Below are positions 39,045 to 49,674 of a stretch of DNA of 64,000 nucleotides, piece by piece. Numbering within the stretch: position 1 is the stretch's first letter; every line of letters begins with the position of its first letter. The stretch is from Chondrosia reniformis (lineage: Eukaryota; Porifera; Demospongiae; Chondrillida; Chondrillidae). Under the pieces are notes generated by a model. The model worked only from the letters and a program-made list of their open reading frames with translations, was not told the origin of the DNA and did no database searches. The translations under genes were made by a program, and so were the position numbers. Location of the stretch: NCBI GenBank assembly GCA_947172415.1, contig OX359192.1, positions 4,218,501 to 4,282,500 of the forward strand, in the 5' to 3' direction.

Positions 39045-39640
39045 GCAACTCCTTCAAATGGACAGATAGGAAGCTGAAACTTGGTCTCAGCATTCACAGA
39101 CATCCATTAAACATATCCAAAGAGTTTTGCAAATTTTGATGTTTGCTTATAATTTGCCCTATCTCTCACCATACATGGTATACCTGAATTTATAATACAT
39201 TTAGTGCTGCAACTCCTTCAAATGGACAGATAGGAAGCTGAAACTTGGTCTCAGCATTCACAGACATCCATTAAACATATCCAAAGAGTTTTGCAAATTT
39301 TGATGTTTGCTTATAATTTGCCCTATCTCTCACCATACATGGTATACCTGAATTTATAATACATTTAGTGCTGCAACTCCTTCAAATGGACAGATAGGAA
39401 GCTGAAACTTGGTCTCAGCATTCACAGACATCCATTAAACATATCCAAAGAGTTTTTCAAATTTTGATGTTTGCTTATAATTTGCCCTATCTCTCACCAT
39501 ACATGGTATACCTGAATTTATAATACATTCAGTGCTGCAACTCCTTCAAATGGACAGATATAGGAAGCTGAAACTTGGTCTCAGCATTCACAGACATCCA
39601 TTAAACATATCCAAAGAGTTTGACAAGCCTGTTGGTGACT
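39045..39640 (+). repeat. About four tandem copies of a 165-bp unit
   Basis: The unit carries CTGCAACTCCTTCAAATGGA, GCTGAAACTTGGTCTCAG, CACAGACATCCATTAAACAT and CCCTATCTCTCACCATACAT. Copies start near 39045, 39206, 39370 and 39533 and are nearly identical. The last is truncated after CCAAAGAGTTT, where it meets the solo transposon end. No coding potential is apparent. Confidence 0.8.
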
Positions 39641-39828
39641 TGTTTCGCCCAATACCAGGGAGTTTATCAGCTAGGATGGGGTGAATAAGATAAAAGGGTG
39701 TGATCCTGATCCAAATTGATAGCTTGATCATATTACAGTGTGACCCTCACACCAAATGGATGGTGTGAAAAATCACACCATAGGTGTGAGTGCCATTTGG
39801 TGTGAGCCTCACCCCAAATTTTTAAGTG
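39641..39828 (-). mobile_element. Solo terminus of a TE1-type element
   Basis: Read on the minus strand it starts CACTTAAAAATTTGGGGTG and contains many GGTGTGA/TCACACC motifs, followed by CCCATCCTAGCTGAT and ATTGGGCGAAACA. The last two motifs recur in the same order inside the left end of TE1 (near 20.91 kb). It is probably one end of a non-autonomous relative whose internal part is the 165-bp repeat cluster. Confidence 0.55.
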
Positions 39829-39985
39829 TATAATAAATGTGTACGTGTAATGTATGAACTTGTCTTTTAAATGACAAGGTTATATATAATTTATATAGCA
39901 AACAGACAGACATTAATTACTATGTAGTACACATAAGTTACAAAATAGATGTGTGAATTAACCCCTTTTTTAAATGTATAAATCA

Positions 39986-41632
39986 TTAATCAGAAACAAA
40001 TTTGTCCAGAACAAACTGAAGAGTTTCTACATAAAGTTCAATGCCGTATTCAGAAGTGTGTTCAAGAGGATTGATAGTTTGAGACAGTTCTTGGTAGTCT
40101 TCATGAGTCAATGGTACCCTGGGTGGATCCACATCAACAGTATCATCATCACAGTTAGGTAGTGGTCCATCCCAATCAATACCAAAAAATGGTAATTCAT
40201 TTGGCTACAGAACAGAATTTTACATATATATGTTCATGCAAAATATTAATCAACTAAGATACTTACATCAGTACAAGTGTCATTGGGATGGGATCCAGAC
40301 ATCCATAATTGATTTGGACTCAACTGACCAACTGATGACAGTGGATGATCATTCCATGCAGTTTTAAATTGGTTTAAACTGCTGTTTATCCTAGGCAAGT
40401 AGACAAAGTGGAGGCAAAAAATGTGTAGGTCATTGTCAATGTTTAATATGCCAATATTTTCCATGTATTTGAACAAGCTATAGTATAGCACTAGGCAGGA
40501 ATTGAACACATCACGCCATAGCCGCTCAATGCGTTGATTGTGAACACTTCGACCACAAATAAAACTTCCTCTGTTACATCCACGTTGTGAAATCATAAAG
40601 TCAGCAACTTGGATGTTCTCACCCCCTCTGTCAGCTCTAACCCTACTTGGCAGACCATACATATTAACTGCTTCAGAAAAGAGCTGCATCACTGTTGATG
40701 ATCTGTTGTTATTGGCACATCTCAGGTAGACAATCATACGACTGTAGCCATCGATACCCCCGTGAACAACAAGTTTCCACCTGTATATAAATAAAAAATA
40801 ATTTACAAATATACCATGGGAGAACACTCCCACCTATATCCCTGTGTATATGATGCACGTAAACTATATAAACTCATATTAAAGCCTGAATCATATAGTC
40901 AAACCTGATAAGTTTATGATGACCATCCACATGCCAAAGGTGCTGGGGTCCAAGAACAGAGTAACACCTCCTTCCAATGCGTTGCAGTCTTCGCATCATA
41001 GAACCCTCTGGATCAACTCTTCTCTGTGATTGCTGCACACGGAGGAAAGGAACCCTTATGCCCTGACTTATCAAGCGACCAAACATTTGCCTATTTCCCC
41101 AGTTTGGGAACTGTTGCTGTGCAGTTGCTACTAAATGATCTAATTCTTCATCACTAATTGATGAATAAGTAGCTCGAATAGATAGGCTGTATCTAGACAT
41201 AGAGCGTCTGATGGTGCTATGTGATACACCCATAAGTTGGGCAATTTGTGGAACTGAAAATCTCCACTCTATCAGGTTCTGCAACTGGCTATGTGGTATA
41301 TCAAAGGAAGGCCGTCCAACAGCACCAGTATACAATAGCTGTGCTTGAGCAGGAGTATGAAAGTCATTTTGAGAAAGTGCAGAATCTGCGCAATTGTTAA
41401 TGCTATAATGGGCCTGAGCTATGTATTCTAGTGCTTCTTTCTCCGAGTCTTCTAGTCCATTAGCTATTTCCTTAGCCAAAAGATCTCGATATATCATTTC
41501 AATCCTCCACACATAGTTTTGAATTGCCTCATAAGTATACTCATCCTGATCGGTCAGGTCCACCACAATAGACCTTAAACTTTGGCATATCCAAGAGTTC
41601 AACATTAAAATTAGCTGCAGGTAAAAGATCAC
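39986..41632 (-). CDS. Integrase-type DDE transposase of TE2, apparently intact
   Basis: Three exons join in phase: 41632-40905 (donor gtttga), 40780-40267 (donor gtaagt) and 40204-39986 (TAA at 39988-39986), 486 residues if the Met at 41632 is the start. A helix-turn-helix segment ([20 protein letters not shown]) precedes an rve-type catalytic core. The acidic triad is visible: Asp236 in WHVDGHHKL, Asp293 in ADRGGEN and Glu328 in NQRIERLW, with 34 residues between the second Asp and the Glu. The C-terminal exon contains [11 protein letters not shown] and a DPPRVPLT segment. No stop or frameshift interrupts it. Another exon upstream is possible, since CTTTTACCTGCAG precedes the start region. 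The protein should bind the TE2 ends and catalyse strand transfer. Assignment to an IS3-related eukaryotic group (IS3EU-like) is from memory of similar proteins. Confidence 0.85.
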
Positions 41633-42171
41633 AAAGAGATAATCATCAAATGTGAAAAATTATTTTCATACGTAAGATTAGATCTGAGAAGTGCATACAC
41701 TTATTTACAAGACGGAAATAACATACGGCAAACTATTTGTTTCAAAAGATGCCTTATTACTACAGCGTGAAATGACACGGAAATGCGAGTGAAATATCAC
41801 AATAGCTTGCGTAATTGTACCATGAGGCGAGCGCTAAATCGCCTTCATAAAGCGCTGTTCCTAAAACGTGCAGCTAAATCAGCACGCATTAGGATAGGAT
41901 TAACCTATTATTAGCCTGTGTTAAAATAACTCTGCCCTCAGAGATACAAGAAAATGGCTGAAGCTTCTTGCTAATTCTAAATACAGTAAATGGACGTTAA
42001 CATAAGCAATCATAACGTGGCACCTGAGCTGAAATCTTAAGAAACACTCTTTAATCGACCGCCTATAGACACTTCAACTTACTAATAAAAAGGAAAGTGA
42101 CTTCAACACCATAAGAGCATGAAACAGGTCTTTAGCAGCAATAAAACAGGAACTTGAATCGACTGCGCATG
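41633..42171. other. TE2 interior between integrase gene and right terminus
   Basis: I see no open frame worth calling. The segment is 5' of the integrase gene and presumably contains its promoter and leader. A TGCGCATGCGT motif lies at its right edge (42164-42174). Confidence 0.4.
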
Positions 42172-42545
42172 CGTCGAAAAGGCTCACGTGACAAGTTACG
42201 TGTTACAGGCCCATGTGCGATTTCACAGAGGGCGATTAATTCTTGATGTTATACACCCAGCGCTGACCCAATTAAAAATATACACCCAAATGAAAGGTGT
42301 ACACACCCAAATGAAAAGTGTACACACCCAAATGAAAGGTGTACACACCCAAATGAAAGGTGTACACACCCAAATGAAAGGTGTACACACCCAAATGAAA
42401 GGTGTACACACCCAAATGAAAGGTGTACACACCCAAATGAAAGGTGTACACACCCAAATGAAAGGTGTACACACCCAAATGAAAGGATGATACCCTCTAA
42501 TTGTTATGTATATATACCCTCTAATTGTGACACTAATCTGCCGCC
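42172..42545 (-). repeat. TE2 right terminal inverted repeat
   Basis: The reverse complement of the left arm, longer because it holds ten 21-bp subterminal repeats instead of four. The outer 35 bases (42511-42545) are perfect. The inner part includes GCGATTTCACAGAGGGCG. Confidence 0.9.
42281..42490 (-). repeat. Right subterminal 21-bp repeats, ten copies
   Basis: Ten consecutive copies of CACCCAAATGAAAGGTGTACA with almost no variation; the second has AAAAGTG. Their open frames (repeated HTQMKGV or its complement) are a consequence of a 21-base period and are not genes. Confidence 0.95.
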
Positions 42546-43862
42546 ATACATATATGCATATTATATTTCTTATATATTGCATATATATGTAGAGTCAAAA
42601 GTGAGTGGTATATAAATAGGACTTCATTTAAAACATATATTGTGGAACCCACGTGACCGATGGTGTTACGGATAACATCGTCGTACGAGGATGCCCTGGT
42701 TCAAAACCAGGTTTGGTCCGGAAAAAAAAGAAAAAAGCAGATATCTTATATATGTATTATATATCTTATATGTAATATATATTGTATATATCTTATATGC
42801 ATATTATATATCATATATATTGCATATATGTGTAGAGTAAAAAGTGAGTAGTATATAAATAGGATTTCATTTACAACATATATTGTGGAACCCACGTGAC
42901 CGATGGTGTTACTGATAACATTGTCTGGATACAAGGTACGAGGATGTCCTGGTTAAATACCAGGTTTGGTCCTGAAAAAGAAACAAAACCAACAACTTAT
43001 ATATGTATTATATATCTTATATGTCATATATATTGTAGATATCTTATATGCATATTATATATCTTATATATTGCATATATATGTAGAGTCAAAAGTGAGT
43101 GGTATATAAATAGGACTTCATTTACAACATATATTGTGGAACCCACGTGACCGATGGTGTTACTGATAACATCGACTGGATACAAGGTACGAGGATGTCC
43201 TGGTTCAATACCAGGTTTGGTCCTGAAAAAAGAAACAAATCCAACAACTTATATATGTATTATATATCTTATATGTCATATATATTGTAGATATCTTTTA
43301 TGCATATTATATATCCTATATATTGCACATATATATAGAGTCAAATGTGAGTGGTATATAAATAGGACTTCATTTACAAGATACATTGTGAAACCCACGT
43401 GACCGATGATGTTACGGATAACATGGTCGTACGAGGATGCCCTGGTTCAATACCAGCTGGGGTCCAAAAAAAGAAAAAAAGCATGCATAATATATATGTA
43501 TTATTTATCTTATATGTAATATATATTGTATATATCTTATATGCATATTATATATACATATATATTGCATATATATGTAGAGTCAAAAGTGAGTGGTATA
43601 TAAATAGGACTTCATTTCCAATATATATTGGGTGACCCACATGAACCATGGTGTTATGGATGACAACGTCTGGATACAAGGTACGAGGATGCTCTAGTTC
43701 AATACCAGGTTGGGTCCTGAAAAAAGAAAAAAAGAAAATAAGAAGAAACTTATATATGTATAATATATCTTATATGTAATATATAGTTAATATATCATAT
43801 ATGCATATTATATATCTGATATATTGCATATATATGTAGAGTCAAAAGTGAGTGGTATATAT
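42546..43862 (+). repeat. SINE-like satellite array, block E
   Basis: About five plus-sense monomers between TE2 and TE3. Sequence types match those of blocks D and F, and the block ends inside GTGGTATATA, where TE3 has inserted. Confidence 0.9.
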
Positions 43863-44092
43863 AGTGCATTTCACCATAAATGTAAAAAAATGTATTAGCA
43901 CAGCGAAGATCAGCCATTTGAATATACCCACCAAGTTGGGTATCAAACTAGAGAGCAAAGCTTCAGAAATCTTAAGATGTTTTTGATTTTCTCGTAGATA
44001 CTTCGAGTACGGAGATATGGGCAACGAAAGCGATCTACCTAAAAGCGCCAATCAGATTGCGCGATGTGGTCACGTTTGCATATTTAATTAGG

Positions 44093-44099
44093 TATAAAA
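44093..44099 (+). promoter_or_regulatory. Candidate TATA box of the TE3 transposase gene
   Basis: TATAAAA lies about 200 bases upstream of the ATG at 44294, in a non-array stretch preceded by TTTGCATATTTAATTAGG. No other TATA-like element lies closer that is not part of a longer AT run. Confidence 0.4.
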
Positions 44100-44293
44100 C
44101 GAGGTATACCGCAACAAAATTGCGTTAAACTGTGGTCATTAAAATGTCGGGCGATTCACGATGATATAAACATACTTACTAGTAAACTTTTTCGTATCTT
44201 AGATGCAACGTACGTTGACAACGCTTTATTTAAATATTAAGCGACCTCTTCTTAAGGGATTGATAACGCTAAAAGCTTATTTTCTGGCAAACA

Positions 44294-46414
44294 ATGTCTG
44301 AAATCAATCGAGAAACGGCAACCGACGACTTACGAAGCGATATTGAAGATTCCCCTACAACACCCACTTCAGATTTACAGGAGATTGTTTCTACAAAGAG
44401 GAACACACCTTCTCCAGTGTCTAGATGGAGCAAGAAGAAGAAACTGGTCGAAAGAACAAGAATGGCATCACACTCCAGGTGGTATCCTAGGCTTACCTCT
44501 ATAGCTGAGACTGATAACACTACTACTGAAGTAATGCAATCAGCTGGTCCATCCACTTCAGCTAGTGAGCAGAGTTTAGATCCACAACAAGAACTGAGTC
44601 CACTTGCATATGCAATATCATCAAGTTCTGAGGATGAGGTAACTATAAAGCACAGCTTCTGACAAATAATTAATTTTACAAAAATAAATATAACAGAAAA
44701 CTGTTAATAGTTATGACAAATTAAATCTTTTAGGTTGACAGTGATGATGAAGTAGCTGAAGGTTTTTCATATGAGCAAGCAAAGCCCATCTACCAGGATT
44801 GGGTAAAAAGGCTACCAACAGTTGATCGCAAAATCCTTGGCTCAATGCTGTATGATCACCTTCACCACTTTCACAGTTTTGGAAAGACTAACTCAGCAAA
44901 TACTGCAGCTGCAGCTCTTCAAATGGAGAAGAGGTCCATCACTAGGTGGCACAACAATTTCTACAAGGGTAAAGGAAGCATAACTGCTGACAGAAGGGGA
45001 AAGTACGCAAGGCCATCACTGTTAGATCAAGAAGATATTTGCAGGAAGTCGGTCAGGTGGTTAAGAGAAAAGGTAGGTACATTTGCTGAAATTTAACTTG
45101 ACATCAGCCAAGTTTTGTTCCTGGCTAAATGAATATTTGCCAACGCTTAACCTTGATGATAAATTTCCCAAAGAAATCTCAGAGGTGACAGCTTTCCGCT
45201 ATATGAAAAAGTTGGGGTTTACTAGTCGTCCCTATCACCAAGGCTACACAGATTGGCATGAGAGACCAGATGTCGTAGAGTACAGGAAGTCCTTTCTCCA
45301 AAAACTGCGATTTCTGGAGTCCGTTCATTTGCCACCTCCAATTTGTGAAGACGGGATTGCTTCATGGAATTCTGGTGATCCATCAAAGTCGCGCTATGTC
45401 ATCTTCTTGTATCATGATGAGACCGTTTTCAATGCTAATGATGCCCAAGGCACTACTTGGGTGGATCCAGAAGGCAGAGGAGCAATACGACCAAAAGGAA
45501 AGGGCAGAGGACTTATGATTAGTGACTATATAGAAGAATTTGGAGGATACCTTCGCCTAACTCAGGAGCAACTTGTGGATGCAAGAAGAGAATTTATCTC
45601 TTTTCCCAGGGAGGCACGAGATATGCTGGAATTTCAGCGAGACAGCTACTGGGACAATGAGAGATTCATGAGAAGTGTACGAAAGGCCGTACGCATCGCT
45701 GAGTATAAGTATCCTTCAGACCAGTATGACCTGGTTTGGATTTTCGACCACAGCAGTGGACATCAGGCTTACTCAGAAGATGCTTTGGTTGCTTCTCTAA
45801 TGAATGTCAAACCAGGAGGGAAGCAACCAAAGATGCATCCAGGAAGGCTTCCAGACGGCACTCCCCAGTCAATGGTGTTCATGAATGGAACTCCAAAGGG
45901 ATTAGACATCATCCTTAGAGAACGCGGGGTTAATACAGATGGCTTAAATCGCTTGGAGATGGTGAAGAGGATGCAGGAATTTCCTGACTTCAAACACGAG
46001 AAAACCAGTGTGCAGCAGTTTCTTGAGGGAAAGCATCACAGATGCCTCTTCAACCCCAAGGTAATTATTCAATTTGGATAGTACATGCTTTGCACATTTT
46101 CCACTGTAAAACATGTACCTTAAGTTCCCTACTACTGATCCATTTAGTTCCATCCTGAGCTGAACCCCATCGAAAGATGTTGGGGCAAAGCAAAGAAGTA
46201 TGCAAGGGCTAACTGTGATTACTCCATGTCAGGCTTGAGAAGAGTAGTTCCAGATGCTCTTGACTCAGTTTCCTTGGACACGATCAGGAAGTATTTCCGC
46301 AAGTGTAGCAATTACAATCGAGCCTACATACAAGGTGAAATGACTGGAAAAGATGCTGATATCAAAGTTAAAGAATATAAGTCCCACAGAAGAGTTCCTA
46401 CAAACAAAAGTTAA
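44294..46414 (+). CDS. IS630/Tc1-like DDE transposase, four exons, apparently intact
   Basis: Exons 44294-44638, 44734-45072, 45113-46060 and 46148-46414 are all phase 0 and give about 632 residues. The second intron is only 40 bp. An acidic Ser-rich N-terminus is followed by a helical, probably DNA-binding region (AAAALQMEKRSITRWHNNFY) and the catalytic domain. The triad is Asp330 in LYHDETVFN, Asp440 in WIFDHSSGH and Glu553 in FHPELNPIERCW. The gap between the second Asp and the Glu is about 112 residues, far above the roughly 34 of classic Tc1/mariner, because of an insert containing PDGTPQSMVFMNG and a Cys near KHHRCLFNPK. A similar insert is known to me from fungal DDE proteins. The protein should cut and rejoin the TE3 ends at TA sites. 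No disabling change is visible. Confidence 0.88.
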
Positions 46415-47230
46415 TTTGTACCTTTAGATATATACCATTGACATGCAAATATACTATATAAGCAGAATCACTATACAAAATATCACTATCCTCAAGATAT
46501 AGCCTAATCAGTTTGCATACCATCATCATATTGACTTCATCATCATCATAAACTATTTATCAAAATATTTTATTAAAAATTCTCAGGATAATTGGATAAG
46601 ACATGCATCCCTAAATTGTACATTTCAGGAAATTCTACTAGACTTATATGAGTCTTTTTGAGCCTTAATGTATGTTTATAAGTAGCCTAGCACATGCTGG
46701 TTACTTGAAACCACATGTTTTGATAAGGGTCATAATCGTTTACAAGTCCGAAATTCAAAGCCTCATATTTTCTTTACAGAAATCGAAATAAACAAAATCG
46801 ATCCGTAATACTTTAGTACTTTTAATACTCATTTATATTCTAGAAGTTAGACTTAAAAGATGATGATATGAAGACACAACGTTAGCAAACCCGTTACAGC
46901 CTAATACCCATAAAATCCATAATATCTTACCTTTCGTGATCTAAATCAAGGAAAATCTTCCGTAGAAGTTTAGCTCCTCTGATGATGATTCTTCGCTGAA
47001 AGTTACAGATCGATCCAATAATTCTCCAGAGAATAACGTTCACCTCTAAGATCTTTTTTGATTAATACCATTATTACGTGATTGCTAAACAATTATCGTC
47101 ATAGCGACATATGTCGCAAAAGTTACAGTCGTAACCATGGTTACTGGAAAATAATACAACGGTTGCCATGGTGAAACTGCCGGTAAATTTTAAATTCACC
47201 ACTTTCATCAGTCTATATATGCCTACTATA
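46415..47230. other. TE3 3' noncoding region
   Basis: AT-rich DNA with CATCATCAT-type runs near 46.53 kb and no supported gene. It ends at the right inverted repeat (about 47231-47258). Confidence 0.5.
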
Positions 47231-47260
47231 TATTTTACATTTATGGTGAAATGTACTTTA

Positions 47261-48702
47261 AATAGGACTTCATTTAAAACATATATTGTGGAACCCACGT
47301 GACCGATGGTGTTACGGATAACATCGTCGTACGAGGATGCCCTGGTTCAATACCAGGTTTGGTCCGGAGAAAAAGAAAAAAGCACACATCTTATATATGT
47401 ATTATATATCTTATATGTAATATATATTGTAAATATCTTATATGCGTATTATATATCATATATATTGCATATATGTGTAGAGTAAAAAGTGAGTAGTATA
47501 TAAATAGGATTTCATTTACAACATATATTGTGGAACCCACGTGACCGATGGTGTTACTGATAACATTGTCTGGATACAAGGTACGAGGATGTCCTGGTTA
47601 AATACCAGGTTTGGTCCTGAAAAAAGAAAAAAGCATGCATAATATATATGTATTATTTATCTTAATTGTAATATATATTGTATATATCTTATATGCATAT
47701 TATATATCTTATATATTGCATATATATGTAGAGTCAAAAGTGAGTGGTATATAAATAGGACTTCATTTACAACATATATTGGGTGACCCACGTGACCGAT
47801 GGTGTTACGGATGCCACGGATGACATCGTCTGGATACAAGTTACGAGGATGCTCTAGTTCAATACCAGTTTGGGCCTTGAAAAAGCAAAAAAGAAAAAAA
47901 AGAAAAAAACATATGTATCACATATCTTATATGTAATATATATTTAATATATCTTATATGCATATTATATATCTTATATATTGCATATATATGTAGAGTC
48001 AAAAGTGAGTGGTATATAAATAGGACTTCATTTACAACATACATGTGGAACCCACGTGACCAATGGTGTTACGGATAACATCGTTGTAGGAGGATGACCT
48101 GGTTCAATACCAGGTTGGGTCCTGAAAAAGAAACAAAACCAACAACTTTTATATGTAATCTATATCTTATATGTCATATATATTGTAGATATCTTATATG
48201 CATATTATATATCTTATATATTGCTTATATTTGTAGAGTCAAAAGTGAGTGGTATATAAATAGGACTTCATTTACAACATATATTGTGGAACCCACGTGA
48301 CCGATGGTGTTACTGTTAACATCGACTGGATACAAGATTCGAGGATGTCCTGGTTCAATACGAGGTTGGGTCCTGAAAAAAGAAACAAAACCAACAACTT
48401 ATATATGTATTATATATCTTATATGTCATATATATTGTAGATATCTTTTATGCATATTATATATCCTATATATTGCACATATATATAGAGTCAAATGTGA
48501 GTGGTATATAAATAGTACTTCATTTACAAGATACATTGTGGAACCCACGTGACAGATGATGTTACGGATAACATGGTCGTACAAGGATGCCCTGGTTCAA
48601 TTCCAGCTTGGGTCCAAAAAAAAGAAAAAAAGCATGCATAATATGTATGTATTATTTATCTTATATGTAATATATATTGTATATATCTTATATGCATATT
48701 AT
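47261..48702 (+). repeat. SINE-like satellite array, block F
   Basis: About six plus-sense monomers. The first resumes exactly where block E was broken by TE3. One monomer has an extra short duplication (GGATGCCACGGATGACATCG). The block ends at GCATATTAT before the foldback element. Confidence 0.9.
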
Positions 48703-48942
48703 CAGAGAGTACGGTAGTACTCTCTAAGTAGGAATGGCCGGAAAAAAAAATGGCCGCCCTATCCAATGTATTAGCAATCAACACCTCATAAATCGCCAAC
48801 GAAGCGATTTTCGGTTATATTCGGTTATTTGCAGCGATTAATGCACGCTTTCCTAAATGCCAAAACATGTTTCGACGCTCTACACGCTCTATAGCGTTCA
48901 AAAAGCGGCTAACTAGGAATAGACCCACTTCCAAAATTCATT

Positions 48943-49001
48943 TTTTCTTCTTCTTCTTCTTCTTCTTCTTCTTCTTCTTCTTCTTCTTCTTCTTCTTCTT
49001 T
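48943..49001 (+). repeat. (TTC)n microsatellite
   Basis: About 18 uninterrupted TTC units. The corresponding site in the sister inserts (about 6357 and 11829) holds only a short GAAGAAGGAGAAGAA run, so the tract expanded in this copy. Confidence 0.95.
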
Positions 49002-49292
49002 TATTGAATAGACTAGCGCTAATATGCGAACTTATGCGGGCACGTACTAGTTATAAATCGTCATAAATATTTCGGAGCTAGGGAATAGACAGCCCTAAAT
49101 CTGAATGCGCTCTACAATAAGCATGTTAATTGTGAAGAGCGAAAATTGTGATCTTCTCGGACGCCATTTTTTAATTAAGAGATCATGGTTTTCGGCATAT
49201 TTCTCTTGTCTAAGACGTTATTTTGAGATCTTCGCCAAGAAAACTTTCAAATTAATTTAAAACTAGTAATATTAAGAGGAAAAAAGGGGGAA

Positions 49293-49674
49293 TACAAGTA
49301 AATAAAAAACATTTACAAAAATGATGTTAGAAGTAGGAATGGTAGTGTTCACTAATACATCTGCAAAAAGTATCGAAACAAGACACTGATTATATGATAA
49401 GGCTAATCATACAGAAGTTGCATATATACTGAAATTTAAGTAAATTAACCATACACTTCTGTGTTTGGGCGCACCATTCCTACTTAAGGTTAGTGCGCCC
49501 AAACACAGAAGTGTATGGTTAATTTACTTAAATTTCAGTATATATGCAACTTCTGTATGATTAGCCTTATCATATAATCAGTGTCTTGTTTCGATACTTT
49601 TTGCAGATGTATTAGTGAACACTACCATTCCTACTTCTAACATCATTTTTGTAAATGTTTTTTATTTACTTGTA
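49293..49674. repeat. Foldback with 182-bp arms
   Basis: Arms 49293-49474 and 49493-49674 are near-perfect reverse complements (for example GTTTGGGCGCAC against GTGCGCCCAAAC) with an 18-base loop. The right arm abuts the array directly. Confidence 0.9.

Larger units (their letters stand above)
34447..42545. mobile_element. TE2: 8.1-kb transposon with integrase and HECT genes
   Basis: The outer ends are a perfect 35-bp inverted repeat starting GGCGGCAGATTAGTG, followed by 21-bp subterminal repeats and a further near-identical inverted segment. Arms are about 260 and 370 bp in total. Array TA-tail sequence flanks both ends; ATATAT and ATACAT there may be a 6-bp target duplication, but low complexity prevents certainty. 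Two convergent genes lie inside: a plus-strand HECT-type ligase gene and a minus-strand integrase-type transposase. The transposase resembles the IS3-related eukaryotic group (IS3EU-like), a tentative assignment. A solo terminus of another family and a 165-bp repeat are nested at 39.0-39.8 kb. Confidence 0.85.
43861..47260 (+). mobile_element. TE3: 3.4-kb IS630/Tc1-like transposon
   Basis: The array is cut at GGTATATA and resumes at TAAATAGGAC, so excising the element with one TA restores the monomer. A TA target duplication is the hallmark of the IS630/Tc1/mariner superfamily. The ends are inverted repeats of about 25 bp: AGTGCATTTCACCATAAATG on the left, and AGTACATTTCACCATAAATG on the right read inward. 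The single gene inside encodes a complete DDE transposase. Lack of visible defects makes this a candidate autonomous copy. Confidence 0.85.
48703..49674 (-). mobile_element. Foldback element, most complete family member
   Basis: The insert is related on the opposite strand to those at 5688 and 11160. It begins with a small palindrome (AGAGAGTACGGTAGTACTCTCT region), carries a TTC microsatellite and ends in a foldback of two arms of about 182 bp. No protein-coding gene is seen. The extra arm, absent from the other two members, suggests either that foldback structure was lost in them or that an inverted duplication arose here. Confidence 0.6.

Noticed and set aside
42188..42582. Open frames of repeated HTQMKGV or its complement
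   Set aside because: A 21-base repeat is divisible by three, so it stays open in several frames on both strands. It is a subterminal repeat of TE2.
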